From assembly GCA_016868785.1 (NCBI GenBank), contig VGFS01000008.1:1-64000 (forward strand): a stretch of DNA of 64,000 nucleotides, written 5' to 3'. This DNA is from Bacteroidota bacterium (GTDB lineage Bacteria; Bacteroidota; Bacteroidia; NS11-12g; UBA955). This document shows positions 37,273-47,437 of the stretch, in pieces. The position numbers and the translations under genes are program-made. Every line of letters begins with the position of its first letter. Position 1 is the stretch's first letter. The notes beneath the pieces are model-generated. The model ran no database searches. It worked only from the letters and a program-made list of their open reading frames with translations, and was not told the origin of the DNA.

Positions 37273-39210
37273 ATGAAAAAACTATACGTGTTAACCATTG
37301 CGGCTGTTGCTACTTCTTTTGCATCAGCGCAAGTTGCTGCGTCGTTGGATGGTGCCAATCAAGGCGCTCCCCAGACGTTGACAACATCAAAAGTCTTCAT
37401 CGATAAAGCCGATAATGGTGGATACGGTGTTGCTCCAACCAAGAAAAAGCCTTTGAGTGCCCGTGGGGTTGACTACAAAAGCTTCGTGAGAATCGGTTCT
37501 ACCTACTACGATTTGCAAACCAACTTTGCCATGCCTCACCGTTTGGCGTTGCATTCAAATGGTGCTGTTTCAGCCACTTGGACAACCGCAAACAGCGATG
37601 CTGCTGGTTTTTCAACCCGTGGATCTGGCTACAACTACCGTAACGAATCAGGCAATTGGAACCCATCCGATAGCTCTCGTGTTGAAAACGTCCGCACTGG
37701 ATGGGCCAACATTGGTATTTTGTCGAACGGATCAGTATTCACCATCGGTCACGATGCCACAAACGGTGGGTTCTACATGGCCAAGAGTGCTTCATCAACT
37801 TCACGACCTTCAACGACCACGAGCATCTTGAAAGAACCTCCTTACAAACCCATTTGGGCTCGTACCGCTAACAACGGCGATGTGATCCACTTGATTTGCT
37901 CATACACCGATTCTGCCGCTCCAGGCGAAGCGCGTGCCCCAAGAAGAAAAGGCATTTTTGCCCCCATGGTTTACAGTCGTTCTAAAGATGGCGGTGCAAC
38001 TTGGGACAAGCAGCACATCATGATGCCCAATTACGATAGCACTTTGACCAACAACGGCGGTGCCGACCAATACAACATCGATGTAAAAGGCAATACCGTT
38101 GCCATCGTAAACGCTGATTTGTTGCAAGGCGTTATCGCTTGGAAATCTATCGATGGTGGGGACAACTGGCAGCGCATCATTGTTGACACATTTAAATATG
38201 CGCCTTGGACAGGCAAAACCGAAATGTTGGATACCCCTTTTACCAACGACGGAACCGTAGATGTGATCATCGACAACAACAACAAACTACACGTATTCTT
38301 CGGTTTGGGTCGTGTAATAGATAACGATACTACAGATGAAAGTTATAGTTTCTACCCTGGTACCCAAGGCATGATGCACTGGTCTGAAGCAACCGATAAA
38401 ACTACATTGATTGCCTCTGGTAATCAGTTTGATCGTACTGAAGATGGTTTCAACTCATTGGAGCAGGCTACCTACAGTGGGCTTACTTCAGGTAACGTAC
38501 CCTCTGGGTTGAGCACTGTTGCTCGTTTGGGTAGTACATCAGCGATGCGTCAGCCGGCCTCGGCCATGGATGCCAACGGCAATTTGTATTGCTTGTTCAG
38601 TGTTCCCATTGAGCAGGATATCTCTGATTTGGGTGCCAACTTCCGTGATATCGGGGTGGTTTACTCTACCGATGGCGGTGCTACTTGGAGCTTGCCACAA
38701 AACGTGACCCAAGTTTTGGGAAGAGAAGATGATTTTGCGTCTACCTGTCGCGTAGCCAACGGATTCTTGCACATGACTTGGCAGCAAGATGAAATCGCCG
38801 GAACCAACTTGCAAAACAACTCAGGTTCGTTTGGTAACCACCCAGTAGTTTTGAACTTGATCAATTACCAAGCCATCCCAGTTACTGAAATTTTGAATGG
38901 TAACATCGGTATGTTGTATGGTGTAAACGTGGAAAAACCCAACACCGGCGAAGTAATGGTGGTAAACCAAAACTATCCTAACCCATTCAGCAACTCAACC
39001 AACGTGTTGGTTTACTTGACTAAGCCTGGCGATATCAAAGTTGAAGTGCGCAATGCCATGGGCGCCTTGGTGAAAACCCAAACCCATAGCAACTTGTACA
39101 AAGGCAACCACGAGTTGACCATTACCGCAGAAGGTTTGTCGACCGGCGTTTATACCTACACCCTCATCGCAGGTGGTAGCAGTGTAAGCAAAACCATGAT
39201 GGTAAAATAA
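37273..39210 (+). CDS. Secreted BNR/sialidase-like protein with T9SS type A sorting domain
   Basis: Asp-box motifs SKDGGATWDKQ, SIDGGDNWQRI, STDGGATWSLP; C-terminal QNYPNPFSNSTNV...GLSTGVYTYTLIAGGSSVSKTMMVK. Confidence 0.85.
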   Translation: MKKLYVLTIAAVATSFASAQVAASLDGANQGAPQTLTTSKVFIDKADNGGYGVAPTKKKPLSARGVDYKSFVRIGSTYYDLQTNFAMPHRLALHSNGAVSATWTTANSDAAGFSTRGSGYNYRNESGNWNPSDSSRVENVRTGWANIGILSNGSVFTIGHDATNGGFYMAKSASSTSRPSTTTSILKEPPYKPIWARTANNGDVIHLICSYTDSAAPGEARAPRRKGIFAPMVYSRSKDGGATWDKQHIMMPNYDSTLTNNGGADQYNIDVKGNTVAIVNADLLQGVIAWKSIDGGDNWQRIIVDTFKYAPWTGKTEMLDTPFTNDGTVDVIIDNNNKLHVFFGLGRVIDNDTTDESYSFYPGTQGMMHWSEATDKTTLIASGNQFDRTEDGFNSLEQATYSGLTSGNVPSGLSTVARLGSTSAMRQPASAMDANGNLYCLFSVPIEQDISDLGANFRDIGVVYSTDGGATWSLPQNVTQVLGREDDFASTCRVANGFLHMTWQQDEIAGTNLQNNSGSFGNHPVVLNLINYQAIPVTEILNGNIGMLYGVNVEKPNTGEVMVVNQNYPNPFSNSTNVLVYLTKPGDIKVEVRNAMGALVKTQTHSNLYKGNHELTITAEGLSTGVYTYTLIAGGSSVSKTMMVK

Positions 39211-39238
39211 TTTTAGGTTAAACCTACGAATGAATTGA

Positions 39239-39268
39239 GGGGCCGACAAAACATTGTCGGCCCCTTTT
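39239..39268 (+). terminator. Rho-independent terminator
   Basis: GGGGCCGACAA-AACA-TTGTCGGCCCC-TTTT. Confidence 0.9.
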
Positions 39269-39284
39269 CGTTTATTTTTGTACC

Positions 39285-39482
39285 ATGTTTAGAACCAATC
39301 ACTGGTACCATTGGATATCTGCCCTGGCCTTTTGGTCGTTCGCTGTAGTCTTTTATTCGAAAGGCAACATAGATGTTATAGGGTATGGGTCTACACCCAT
39401 CGTGGTATTTCTTGTCATATGGGGTGGTTTTAGGGCCTTGAACGGCTATTTATTATACAAGAAGAACAACGAAGTTTCATGA
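39285..39482 (+). CDS. Small membrane protein, two TM helices
   Basis: 65 aa, two hydrophobic segments; ATGA overlap with the downstream gene. Confidence 0.65.
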   Translation: MFRTNHWYHWISALAFWSFAVVFYSKGNIDVIGYGSTPIVVFLVIWGGFRALNGYLLYKKNNEVS

Positions 39483-40453
39483 AATTGGGTAGGACGAAAA
39501 TGGATGGGTTTCAGTCGCGGATCAGGTCTAGGTTTATACTTGGCGTGTTTTTCGTGGCACTTACTTCCTGTATCGACATGGAACACAAAGGCCAACGCAA
39601 TGACATTCCCACCAAAGGGGAGCTAGAAATCGCCATTGATATCAATGATAGCCTACTTTTCAATCAATTGATTGTGCGATTCCATGAGTTGTATCCCCAA
39701 GCCCATATCAAACCATTGTATTTACCCCCCGTGCAAATACTGGAAGGGGTGAGGGATAAGAAGATAACCGCCATGTACATCAATTACTTGTTCGATACAA
39801 CCATGGTCCAATCATTGGAATCAAGGCAGATCAAGGTAAGGTCGCACATTGTGGGGAGCTCAGCCACTGCCTTTGTTGTAAACCCAAAGAATCCCAACGA
39901 TGGATTGAGCGCCGATTCGCTCGGTGGTATGATGTCTGGCCGCATCAAAGGTTGGACAAACCTAGGCACTGTTCCCTTGGTATGGGTTGTGGTGAAAGGG
40001 GATTTGGCTTACAATTATCTCAATGAATGGTATGCACAACGTCAAGGGGTGGGAAATCCAAAACCAGCCATCCCGCCGAAATTTGTTCAAGTGAGCAACC
40101 CTCAGGCACTCTTTCGATATGTAAATAAAACCCCCGGAGCGCTCGGATTCGTGGGCATGAACTGGATCGCCGACCGTGGTGATACCCTGGCCAGAAACCT
40201 CCGACATTCCGTAAAAGTTTTGGCCGTTCAACAGGATTCAACCAAACAATATCACTTGCCATACCAATCGCAAGTCTACGCCAATCAATACCCGTTCATC
40301 ACCCCGGTCATGGGATATGACCTCCAAGGGTATTCCGGATTGGCCCAAGGTTTTTTGGCTTTCTGCTGCGATCAAGGCGGACAAACAATGTTGAAGAAAT
40401 CCGGACTTTCCCCCGCCATACCGCCAACACGCACCATTCAGTTATTTAATTGA
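39479..40453 (+). CDS. PstS-like substrate-binding lipoprotein
   Basis: Lipobox-like VALTSC; PstS_2-like GELEIAIDINDSLLFNQLIVRFHELYPQAHI, VYANQYPFITPVMGYDLQG. Confidence 0.72.
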   Translation: MKLGRTKMDGFQSRIRSRFILGVFFVALTSCIDMEHKGQRNDIPTKGELEIAIDINDSLLFNQLIVRFHELYPQAHIKPLYLPPVQILEGVRDKKITAMYINYLFDTTMVQSLESRQIKVRSHIVGSSATAFVVNPKNPNDGLSADSLGGMMSGRIKGWTNLGTVPLVWVVVKGDLAYNYLNEWYAQRQGVGNPKPAIPPKFVQVSNPQALFRYVNKTPGALGFVGMNWIADRGDTLARNLRHSVKVLAVQQDSTKQYHLPYQSQVYANQYPFITPVMGYDLQGYSGLAQGFLAFCCDQGGQTMLKKSGLSPAIPPTRTIQLFN

Positions 40454-40522
40454 TGGTCTTTTGGAACAATTTTTGAAATTCGTAACACATATATAACAAT
40501 TAGATAGTTTTTTTGCACCAAA

Positions 40523-42352
40523 ATGAAAAAGATAACCGTTTCACTCCTACTTAGTTCCGTGTTGTTGATGACATCGGCTGTGGCTCAGACATTGGCTGAA
40601 GGTCAGCGTTATTCCCGCAACGAGGAATATGAAAAAGCCGAACAGATTTATGCCAAACTCATTGCCGCGAAACCCAAAGTGGGCGACAACTACTACTGGG
40701 CTGGTCTGAATTTCTTGGCCAAAGGCGATTCATTGAGTGCGTTGAATAGTTTCAATGCAGGTCTTGCCATCGCACCGCTTTCTCCCCTTAACTTGGTGGG
40801 TAAAGGTCACATGGAATTGCGCAAGCACAACGTTCAAGGCGCTGAATCTTTCTTCGTTCAAGCCTCTGCTGCGAAAAAGAAATTGCGTCCTTTAATCAAC
40901 AAAGAAATCGCACGCGCTTATTCGTTGGTGGAATATGGCACAGCAGAGCAGTTGAAAAATTATGGAGCCCGCGCCATTGACTATTTGAAAATTAGCAACA
41001 ACGATTTTGAAGCCAAAATTTTGTTGGGTGACGCCATGATCATCAACAACCCAACCAACTCATCAGATGCCATCCAACAGTACATTGTGGCTGGTTATGA
41101 TGCGCCCACTGATCCTAGACCTTTGATGCGTCAAGCTAAAGTGTACGCACGCGCAAACGCTGAAACCTTGGCCATTAGCAAATTGGATGAAGCGTTGGCC
41201 TTGGACGTGAACTATGCCCCCGCATATCGCCAAAAAGCAGAAGTGTTTTCATTGATGAAAGAGCGCGACTCTGCCGTTATTTACTATGAGGAATACTTGA
41301 AGCGCAACGACAATATCACCGCGCGCAAATTTTATGTACAAAACTTGTTCTTGGGTGGCGACTTTGATCGTTGTATCTCGGAGGGTAAGAAATTGTTGGA
41401 GAAAAAATCCATCCCCGTGATCTACGCTACCATTTCGTATGCCATCGCCTCAAAAGAAAAATCCAAACGTCGGTTGGCCGATTCAGCCCAAATTGACTCT
41501 GGATTGAACTACTTCTTCAAGAACTATGAAAATCTGTACATCAAACCCTTGAACCGCGATTTGCTGCCTAGTGAAAACTACTACAAAGGCGTTCTGACCT
41601 ACCGCTATGGTTTGTCAACCACCGATTCAGTGGCAAGAAAACTGCGTACCATCGAAAGTTATAACCTAATGACAATGGCGTTGATGGATACTGCGCGTGC
41701 CGGTGCCAACACCTATCAATTGGCGCAAAAGATGTACTTCGACGGTAAAAATTACGAGCAAGCTTATGGCATCATTGAACTGAAGCGCAAAAAGCAAGCG
41801 GGTAAATTGAACTCTGTGGACTTGTTCTACGCGGGTCGCTGCTTGGCAAACATCAAACGCCAAAAAGAAGCCCTGAACATTTTCAATGAATTGATCACCC
41901 AAGATACCAACTACTTGTCGGGCTATTATTTGATCGCCACCACATGGGCAAGTTTGGATCCCACCGATTCGTCTGGCAATGTAACCCGTGCTTTCGAGCG
42001 TTGGATGGGTAAATTGGATTCAGCACAAAAGGTGCGTTTTGTTCAAGACCGTGAAAATGCCTATCGCAACATGGCCTACTACGCCCAAAAGAAGAAAGAT
42101 TACGAAAAAGCGAGTTACTACTATGGCAAAGTGATTGAGTTGGTGCCCGATGATCAAGTCACCATCGATGTGAAGAAACGTTTCGATGACTACGTGGCCA
42201 AGGTAAAAGCCAAAGCCAACAAGCCAAAGACCGCAACTTCAGGAACCACTACAACCGATGGAGCGAGCACAACATCAGGCGGAACAACGGGAACCACCAC
42301 GCCGACAACCACTACCACCCCGTCGAGCACAACCCCCGCCGGTGGCAAATAA
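40523..42352 (+). CDS. Tetratricopeptide-repeat secreted protein with Thr/Ser/Gly-rich tail
   Basis: Signal peptide, serial TPR-like repeats, tail SGTTTTDGASTTSGGTTGTTTPTTTTTPSSTTPAGGK. Confidence 0.85.
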   Translation: MKKITVSLLLSSVLLMTSAVAQTLAEGQRYSRNEEYEKAEQIYAKLIAAKPKVGDNYYWAGLNFLAKGDSLSALNSFNAGLAIAPLSPLNLVGKGHMELRKHNVQGAESFFVQASAAKKKLRPLINKEIARAYSLVEYGTAEQLKNYGARAIDYLKISNNDFEAKILLGDAMIINNPTNSSDAIQQYIVAGYDAPTDPRPLMRQAKVYARANAETLAISKLDEALALDVNYAPAYRQKAEVFSLMKERDSAVIYYEEYLKRNDNITARKFYVQNLFLGGDFDRCISEGKKLLEKKSIPVIYATISYAIASKEKSKRRLADSAQIDSGLNYFFKNYENLYIKPLNRDLLPSENYYKGVLTYRYGLSTTDSVARKLRTIESYNLMTMALMDTARAGANTYQLAQKMYFDGKNYEQAYGIIELKRKKQAGKLNSVDLFYAGRCLANIKRQKEALNIFNELITQDTNYLSGYYLIATTWASLDPTDSSGNVTRAFERWMGKLDSAQKVRFVQDRENAYRNMAYYAQKKKDYEKASYYYGKVIELVPDDQVTIDVKKRFDDYVAKVKAKANKPKTATSGTTTTDGASTTSGGTTGTTTPTTTTTPSSTTPAGGK

Positions 42353-42376
42353 GTAAGAATATTATCCTTTTTTCAT

Positions 42377-42415
42377 AAAATAAAGCCCCGATCTGCGATC
42401 GGGGCTTTATTTTTG
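42377..42415 (+). terminator. Rho-independent terminator (possibly bidirectional)
   Basis: AAAATAAAGCCCCGATC-TGC-GATCGGGGCTTTATTTT, T tract continuing. Confidence 0.9.
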
Positions 42416-42434
42416 ACTACAAGTCAACTATGGT

Positions 42435-44147
42435 ATGGGAATCAAGCAACGAATAGGAACCGTGATTTTGGCGCTAAGCATTGGCTTTCCCTCCGCTGAA
42501 GCACATTCTTTGTTGTCTTCACAATTGTCACAGACATCGCCCATCGCGCAGCAAAGCGATAATAACGAGCCCGCCCATGTTGCTTCCATCGTTTTTCCCG
42601 AATTGCCCCAAACCCATTTGATACACTGTCGCAACCTCTCTTGGCTGCAGCAACAATTGCCCAAGGCAAAATGCGTGGATCAATCGTTCGGTCTTTTCCA
42701 AATCAATGCCACAGAATCGCAAATCGATGATTTGAAGAAACGAGCAGAAACAGATGGTATCGCCCTGCAAATTCAACCCGAACACATCTTGCAACGCAGA
42801 AGTTGGCTGCCCAATGATCTGTTGCTGTCTAATCAGAAATACCTAGACGTTATCCAAATGCCCAAAGCGTGGGATATGGGACGAAATAGTGTGAATCGCC
42901 AAGGCGATACCCTGGTGGTGGCAGTGCTCGATGATGGACTTGATACCTCTCACCCCGATATAAAGCCCGTGATTTGGATGAACCGGGGCGAAATCCCCTG
43001 GAATGGCAAGGACGATGACGGCAATGGGTACACCGATGATTTTTATGGCTGGAATGGCGGAGATTCATCGGCGGAAGTCTTTAATAAAGAGTCCATTTTT
43101 TACGGTCATGGCACCAGTGTGGCTGGGGTATTGGGTGCGGCAACCAACAACCAATTGGGTATCGCGGGGGTGGCTTATAACGCCAAAATTATGCCCGTTC
43201 ATTGTTATGCGTCTAAAGGGTTATCGAGCGATCTTGGCGTGATTCGGTCTATGCTGTACGTATACCGACAAAAGAAATTGTGGCTCACTACCAACAAACA
43301 AAAGGGTATCAACGTGGTGGCTTTGAATATGTCGGTTGGACTTGATGCTACTTTCCCGAATGAAACCCCCATGTGGTGCGAGTTGTTTGACTCCCTGAAA
43401 AGTGTAGGAATCATGTCTGTGAGTGCCACTACCAATGCCGACAACAACGTAGAAGTGGTGGGTGATATTCCGACGTTGTGTCCCTCCGATGCCCTGATTG
43501 TTACCTCAAGCACCGGGTTGGACAAGCAATGGGTGAAATCGGGCTATGGGAAAGTATCCGTTGATTTGGCGGCTCCGGGCGACAATGTATACACCATTTC
43601 GCCGGTACAAACATCGCCGAGCAATCCATATCGCGGGGAATCGGGGACTTCGTTTGCGACGCCCATGATTGCCGGGACGATTACGTGGTTGAATTCGGTG
43701 GTTTGCAAGACGTATTTACAACTCATGCAGCAGAACCCCGACAGTGCATTGAAGCTGATGCGCGGGTGGATATTGGGTTCCGTAGAGCAGAACAGTTCTT
43801 TGACCGCGAAAACGGTAACTGGCGGTGTTTTGCAAACTTACGGCGCGTGGACAAAAATGGATGCTTGGTGCACTTTGCATGAGCCCACTTACAGCACAAA
43901 TGGGGCGGAGGCGGTAGCGCTTGCGATGTATCCCAATCCAACGGACGGACGTTCTTGCGTATTCCTCGGCGCTCAACCCGGTGTACTATCGCTGCGGTTG
44001 TTGGATGCGGTAGGTCGCGAAGTATGGCGTGGTGAAACCAGGCTGAATGAAACAGTGAGGGTACCTGAGGGGGTATCAGCCGGAACCTATCAATGGGTGA
44101 TAGGCAGCAGCAGAGGTACTGTGGGATTGACGTGGGTGCTGCGTTAA
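42435..44147 (+). CDS. Subtilisin-like S8 serine peptidase with T9SS-type C-terminus
   Basis: Catalytic motifs VVAVLDDGLDTSHPDI, GHGTSVAGVLGA, GTSFATPMIAG; C-terminal MYPNPTDGRSCVFL. Confidence 0.9.
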   Translation: MGIKQRIGTVILALSIGFPSAEAHSLLSSQLSQTSPIAQQSDNNEPAHVASIVFPELPQTHLIHCRNLSWLQQQLPKAKCVDQSFGLFQINATESQIDDLKKRAETDGIALQIQPEHILQRRSWLPNDLLLSNQKYLDVIQMPKAWDMGRNSVNRQGDTLVVAVLDDGLDTSHPDIKPVIWMNRGEIPWNGKDDDGNGYTDDFYGWNGGDSSAEVFNKESIFYGHGTSVAGVLGAATNNQLGIAGVAYNAKIMPVHCYASKGLSSDLGVIRSMLYVYRQKKLWLTTNKQKGINVVALNMSVGLDATFPNETPMWCELFDSLKSVGIMSVSATTNADNNVEVVGDIPTLCPSDALIVTSSTGLDKQWVKSGYGKVSVDLAAPGDNVYTISPVQTSPSNPYRGESGTSFATPMIAGTITWLNSVVCKTYLQLMQQNPDSALKLMRGWILGSVEQNSSLTAKTVTGGVLQTYGAWTKMDAWCTLHEPTYSTNGAEAVALAMYPNPTDGRSCVFLGAQPGVLSLRLLDAVGREVWRGETRLNETVRVPEGVSAGTYQWVIGSSRGTVGLTWVLR

Positions 44148-44168
44148 GTTGATTGCTGTTGGTGCGTA

Positions 44169-44702
44169 TTAGCACACGGGTTTAAAGCCTTCAAAGGCGT
44201 TCAAGCAGTTTTTACAGTAGTGCATACTGCGACACAGGGTAGGTCCGAATGGGGTTTGCATCTCTGTATTTCTTGAATTGCAGTAGGGGCAGGGGGTATC
44301 GCTCAGTACGTCCAATTCAATGTATCCGTCGTGTTTTGGTGGCGGTGCTAGGCCGTGTTTTTTGAGTGCAGCGAGGCCTTTTTCTGTAATCATGTTGGTA
44401 TTCCACTGTTTGTTAAACGTGGTGGTTACCTCGATGTGGGTGTATCCTGATTCGGATAATTTGTCGTGAACCAATTGTTCCATGATGCGCAGTGCGGGAC
44501 AGCCACTGAAAGTGGGTGTCAGCTCTATTTTGGCATGGCCAGGTTCGGGGGATTCTATGCCTGTTACGATGCCCAAATCCACGATGGAAATGGTGGGGAT
44601 TTCGGGATCCATGACGGTTTCCAGAAGGGCTTTGATGGATGTGGACATCGTTTGGCGTATTGTATTAATGGGTTGTGGTGGATTGGGTTTACCAATCGGC
44701 AC
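44169..44702 (-). CDS. paaD: 1,2-phenylacetyl-CoA epoxidase subunit PaaD
   Basis: MDPEIPTISIVDLGIV, TPTFSGCPAL, C-terminal CPYC...CRSMHYCKNC. True start may be the internal ATG of MSTSIKALLE. Confidence 0.92.
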   Translation of the reverse strand: MPIGKPNPPQPINTIRQTMSTSIKALLETVMDPEIPTISIVDLGIVTGIESPEPGHAKIELTPTFSGCPALRIMEQLVHDKLSESGYTHIEVTTTFNKQWNTNMITEKGLAALKKHGLAPPPKHDGYIELDVLSDTPCPYCNSRNTEMQTPFGPTLCRSMHYCKNCLNAFEGFKPVC

Positions 44703-45459
44703 CGGGATCGATGCTAAATACTTCGGTCATTTCATCGAGCAGGGGTTGTAGGTTGGGTGTATGCACACCTTTGCGCCCGCCGAAGGCGGGCTCTACCGCG
44801 TCTACCGATGGAACCATGTATCCATAAGAAGTCAACAACGGTACAACCTTATCCAACCAGCGTTGTTGCAATTCGGCTTCACCACCAAAAATGCCCGCTT
44901 CTATCAACTCAGCTTCGAAATCTCCAGGTTCAAACATCCCCAAAGCCAGCCCGAAATTTTCGTTGATGGCCTGCTGCATTCTGCCAAAGCTTTCTTCGCC
45001 ACCCGCTGCCAACTTCTGCATGAAAATATCGGCATGCATCGTGTGGTATTTGATTTCGCCCTTGAATTTCTTGGCCACCATCGCCAAAGGTTCAAAGACC
45101 GTCTCACTCAACATCTCGAAGCGAATCGCTTCGGCATGGTCGAAAAAGAAATGACGAACCATCGAAAAGTCGTACTCGCCAATCGGCAGTTCTACCAATT
45201 GAGAGCAATGAAACTGGGGGGCATTGCGTGTAAAAGCCACGGTGTCTGGGTCGCTTTCCCCCAATTCGTGTAGCAATTCAAACAGCGCCAACGACTGACC
45301 AATTTTGTCTTGAGCCATGCTGCTGAAGGCGATGTCTTCCTCCAACATTGGACCCAAGCCAGTCCATTCGCTGTTGCGGTGACCAATGATCAACAGGTCG
45401 TCGGCCATTTTATAAAGGAGTTCTTTCAATCCTTCTACGTGTCTTTCTGTAAATTCCAT
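44689..45459 (-). CDS. paaC: 1,2-phenylacetyl-CoA epoxidase subunit PaaC
   Basis: ADDLLIIGHRNSEWTGLGPMLEEDIAFSSMAQDKIGQSLALFELL. Confidence 0.93.
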   Translation of the reverse strand: MEFTERHVEGLKELLYKMADDLLIIGHRNSEWTGLGPMLEEDIAFSSMAQDKIGQSLALFELLHELGESDPDTVAFTRNAPQFHCSQLVELPIGEYDFSMVRHFFFDHAEAIRFEMLSETVFEPLAMVAKKFKGEIKYHTMHADIFMQKLAAGGEESFGRMQQAINENFGLALGMFEPGDFEAELIEAGIFGGEAELQQRWLDKVVPLLTSYGYMVPSVDAVEPAFGGRKGVHTPNLQPLLDEMTEVFSIDPGADW

Positions 45460-45468
45460 GATAGGGTA

Positions 45469-45846
45469 TTAAGCGTTGTTGGTTCTGGCTTTGAATGCGT
45501 TGATGCGGTCCATTACTTTGTAGCTGTTGGGGTCGCGATACAATTTGTCTTCAGTGGTTTCAAAGATGTCGGCGTCTTGGTATTCAGTTACGAAAACATC
45601 GGCTGTTTTTACCACCCACAAATTCACGGCAGCCCCACGTCGGCAGTATTGCTCTTTGGCAAACAGCATGGCCATTTCTGCGTTGGGAGCATGCACATTG
45701 CCCACATGTTGGTGGTGCGTGCCACGCTTGATCTGCTGAAATACTTCGTAGGTTTGGAAGTGCTCGCTGCCGTGCAATTCGCCAATTTTGGACTCGTCGT
45801 CGAGTTCAGCCCTACTAATCCTTGGATCTAAAGAATTGATTTTCAT
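45469..45846 (-). CDS. paaB: 1,2-phenylacetyl-CoA epoxidase subunit PaaB
   Basis: YEVFQQIKRGTHHQHVGNVHAPNAEMAMLFAKEQYCRRGAAVNLWVV. Confidence 0.93.
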   Translation of the reverse strand: MKINSLDPRISRAELDDESKIGELHGSEHFQTYEVFQQIKRGTHHQHVGNVHAPNAEMAMLFAKEQYCRRGAAVNLWVVKTADVFVTEYQDADIFETTEDKLYRDPNSYKVMDRINAFKARTNNA

Positions 45847-45856
45847 TTGGGTGTTA

Positions 45857-46849
45857 TTATGCCAATGGCGTTACGTATGCGTCAGATTTGCTCAACAAGG
45901 CTTTGCGTACCCAGCGACCTTTTTCCTCGGCCATTCTGCGCACGGCCAAACGCTCTTTGTTGCAAGGGCCGTTTCCGTTAATCACCTGCTTGAAGGTGTC
46001 CCAGTTGGGTTCGGTGTATTCCCACTGACCGCTTTCTTCGTTTTTGCGAAGGTTGGGGTCGGGTAGGGTCAATCCTAAATCCCAGATTTTGGGGACATAC
46101 ATGTTCAAGAAGGTTTGGCGCATAGAATCGTTGGATCCCATTTTTACCTTCCAACGCATCAGGATTTCAGAGTGTTGAGAGGCTTTGTCCGGCGGACCAA
46201 AGAAGTGCATGATGGGTTCCCACCAGCGGTTTAGGGCTTCTTGCACCATTTGGCGCTGCACAGGCGTTCCGGTGGCCAAGAAAACCACGTTGTCGTGTCC
46301 GTATTTCAAATGGAACGATTCTTCGGCGCAGATGCGATCCAAAGCGCGACAGTAGGGTCCATAAGAACCTTTGCTGTTGGCCAATTGGTTTACGATAGCA
46401 CCCGCATCAATCAACCAAGCAATCACGGCACTGTCGGCCCAAGTAGGAGCGGGGTAGTTAAATACGTTGGAATATTTGCTTTTGCCATTGATGAGGTCGT
46501 TAACCATGTCTTCTCTACTTTTTCCCAACGTTTCTGCGGCACTGTAGAGCAATTGGGCATGGCCCACTTCATCTTGTACTTTCGCCATCAAGGCCAATTT
46601 GCGACGGAATCCGGGGGCGCGGGTAATCCACGTGCCTTCTGGCAATGAGCCGATGATTTCTGAGTGAGCGTGTTGCTCAATCATTCTCACCAACTGCTTG
46701 CGATACTCTTTGGGCATCCAATCTTTTGGTTCGATTTTATCACCCGCAGCGATGCGTGCTTCGAACTCTGCCAATTTGATTGGATCTTCGTCGGCCAAAA
46801 TGCTGTGCACTTTGCTACCGTCTGTTTCGATGTAAGCGTTTCCGTACAT
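45857..46849 (-). CDS. paaA: 1,2-phenylacetyl-CoA epoxidase subunit PaaA
   Basis: [61 protein letters not shown]. Confidence 0.96.
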   Translation of the reverse strand: MYGNAYIETDGSKVHSILADEDPIKLAEFEARIAAGDKIEPKDWMPKEYRKQLVRMIEQHAHSEIIGSLPEGTWITRAPGFRRKLALMAKVQDEVGHAQLLYSAAETLGKSREDMVNDLINGKSKYSNVFNYPAPTWADSAVIAWLIDAGAIVNQLANSKGSYGPYCRALDRICAEESFHLKYGHDNVVFLATGTPVQRQMVQEALNRWWEPIMHFFGPPDKASQHSEILMRWKVKMGSNDSMRQTFLNMYVPKIWDLGLTLPDPNLRKNEESGQWEYTEPNWDTFKQVINGNGPCNKERLAVRRMAEEKGRWVRKALLSKSDAYVTPLA

Positions 46850-46859
46850 ATGAATGTGT

Positions 46860-47426
46860 TTAGTTTTTTTGTAGTCCTGAGAGAATGAATTGGGTTAGTT
46901 TCTGGGCGATTTCTTTCGGTTCCATATCGCCTTGAGGCCTGTACCATTCACCCACCCAGTTGAGCGAGGCGAGGATGGTGAGGGTGGCGAATTTTGGGTC
47001 AACGTTTTTGAATTCCCCTTCTTCGAAACCAAGAATCACAATGTCGCGAAATTCTTTTTCGTACAAGTCACGACGTTGAATGAATTGCGCACGTTTGTCG
47101 TCTGATAAATGTCGCCATTCATGCACGAACAAGTGCGATGCGTTGAGGTCCTGGGTAAGTGCTTGGATGTGGTTGTGGATGGCCATGGCCAATTTTTCCG
47201 CAGCGTTGAAGTAGATGTCGTTCACTTCTTTGATGCCCATTTCCAAAGTTTCCGCCAATCCAAAGCAAGTGTCGATGAGGATCTCTTCTTTGCCTTTGAT
47301 GTGGTTGTACAGGCTCGCGGCTTCCATATTTACGGAGCTGGCTATGTCGCGCATCGAGGTATTTAAATACCCTTTTTTGCGCATTAAGCCCAAGGCCGTT
47401 CCCATGATTTCTTGCCGACGTGTCAT
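46860..47426 (-). CDS. TetR/AcrR family transcriptional regulator
   Basis: [50 protein letters not shown]. The ORF opens at 47453 but the promoter layout supports the ATG at 47426. Confidence 0.92.
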   Translation of the reverse strand: MTRRQEIMGTALGLMRKKGYLNTSMRDIASSVNMEAASLYNHIKGKEEILIDTCFGLAETLEMGIKEVNDIYFNAAEKLAMAIHNHIQALTQDLNASHLFVHEWRHLSDDKRAQFIQRRDLYEKEFRDIVILGFEEGEFKNVDPKFATLTILASLNWVGEWYRPQGDMEPKEIAQKLTQFILSGLQKN

Positions 47427-47437
47427 TGTTAACAATA

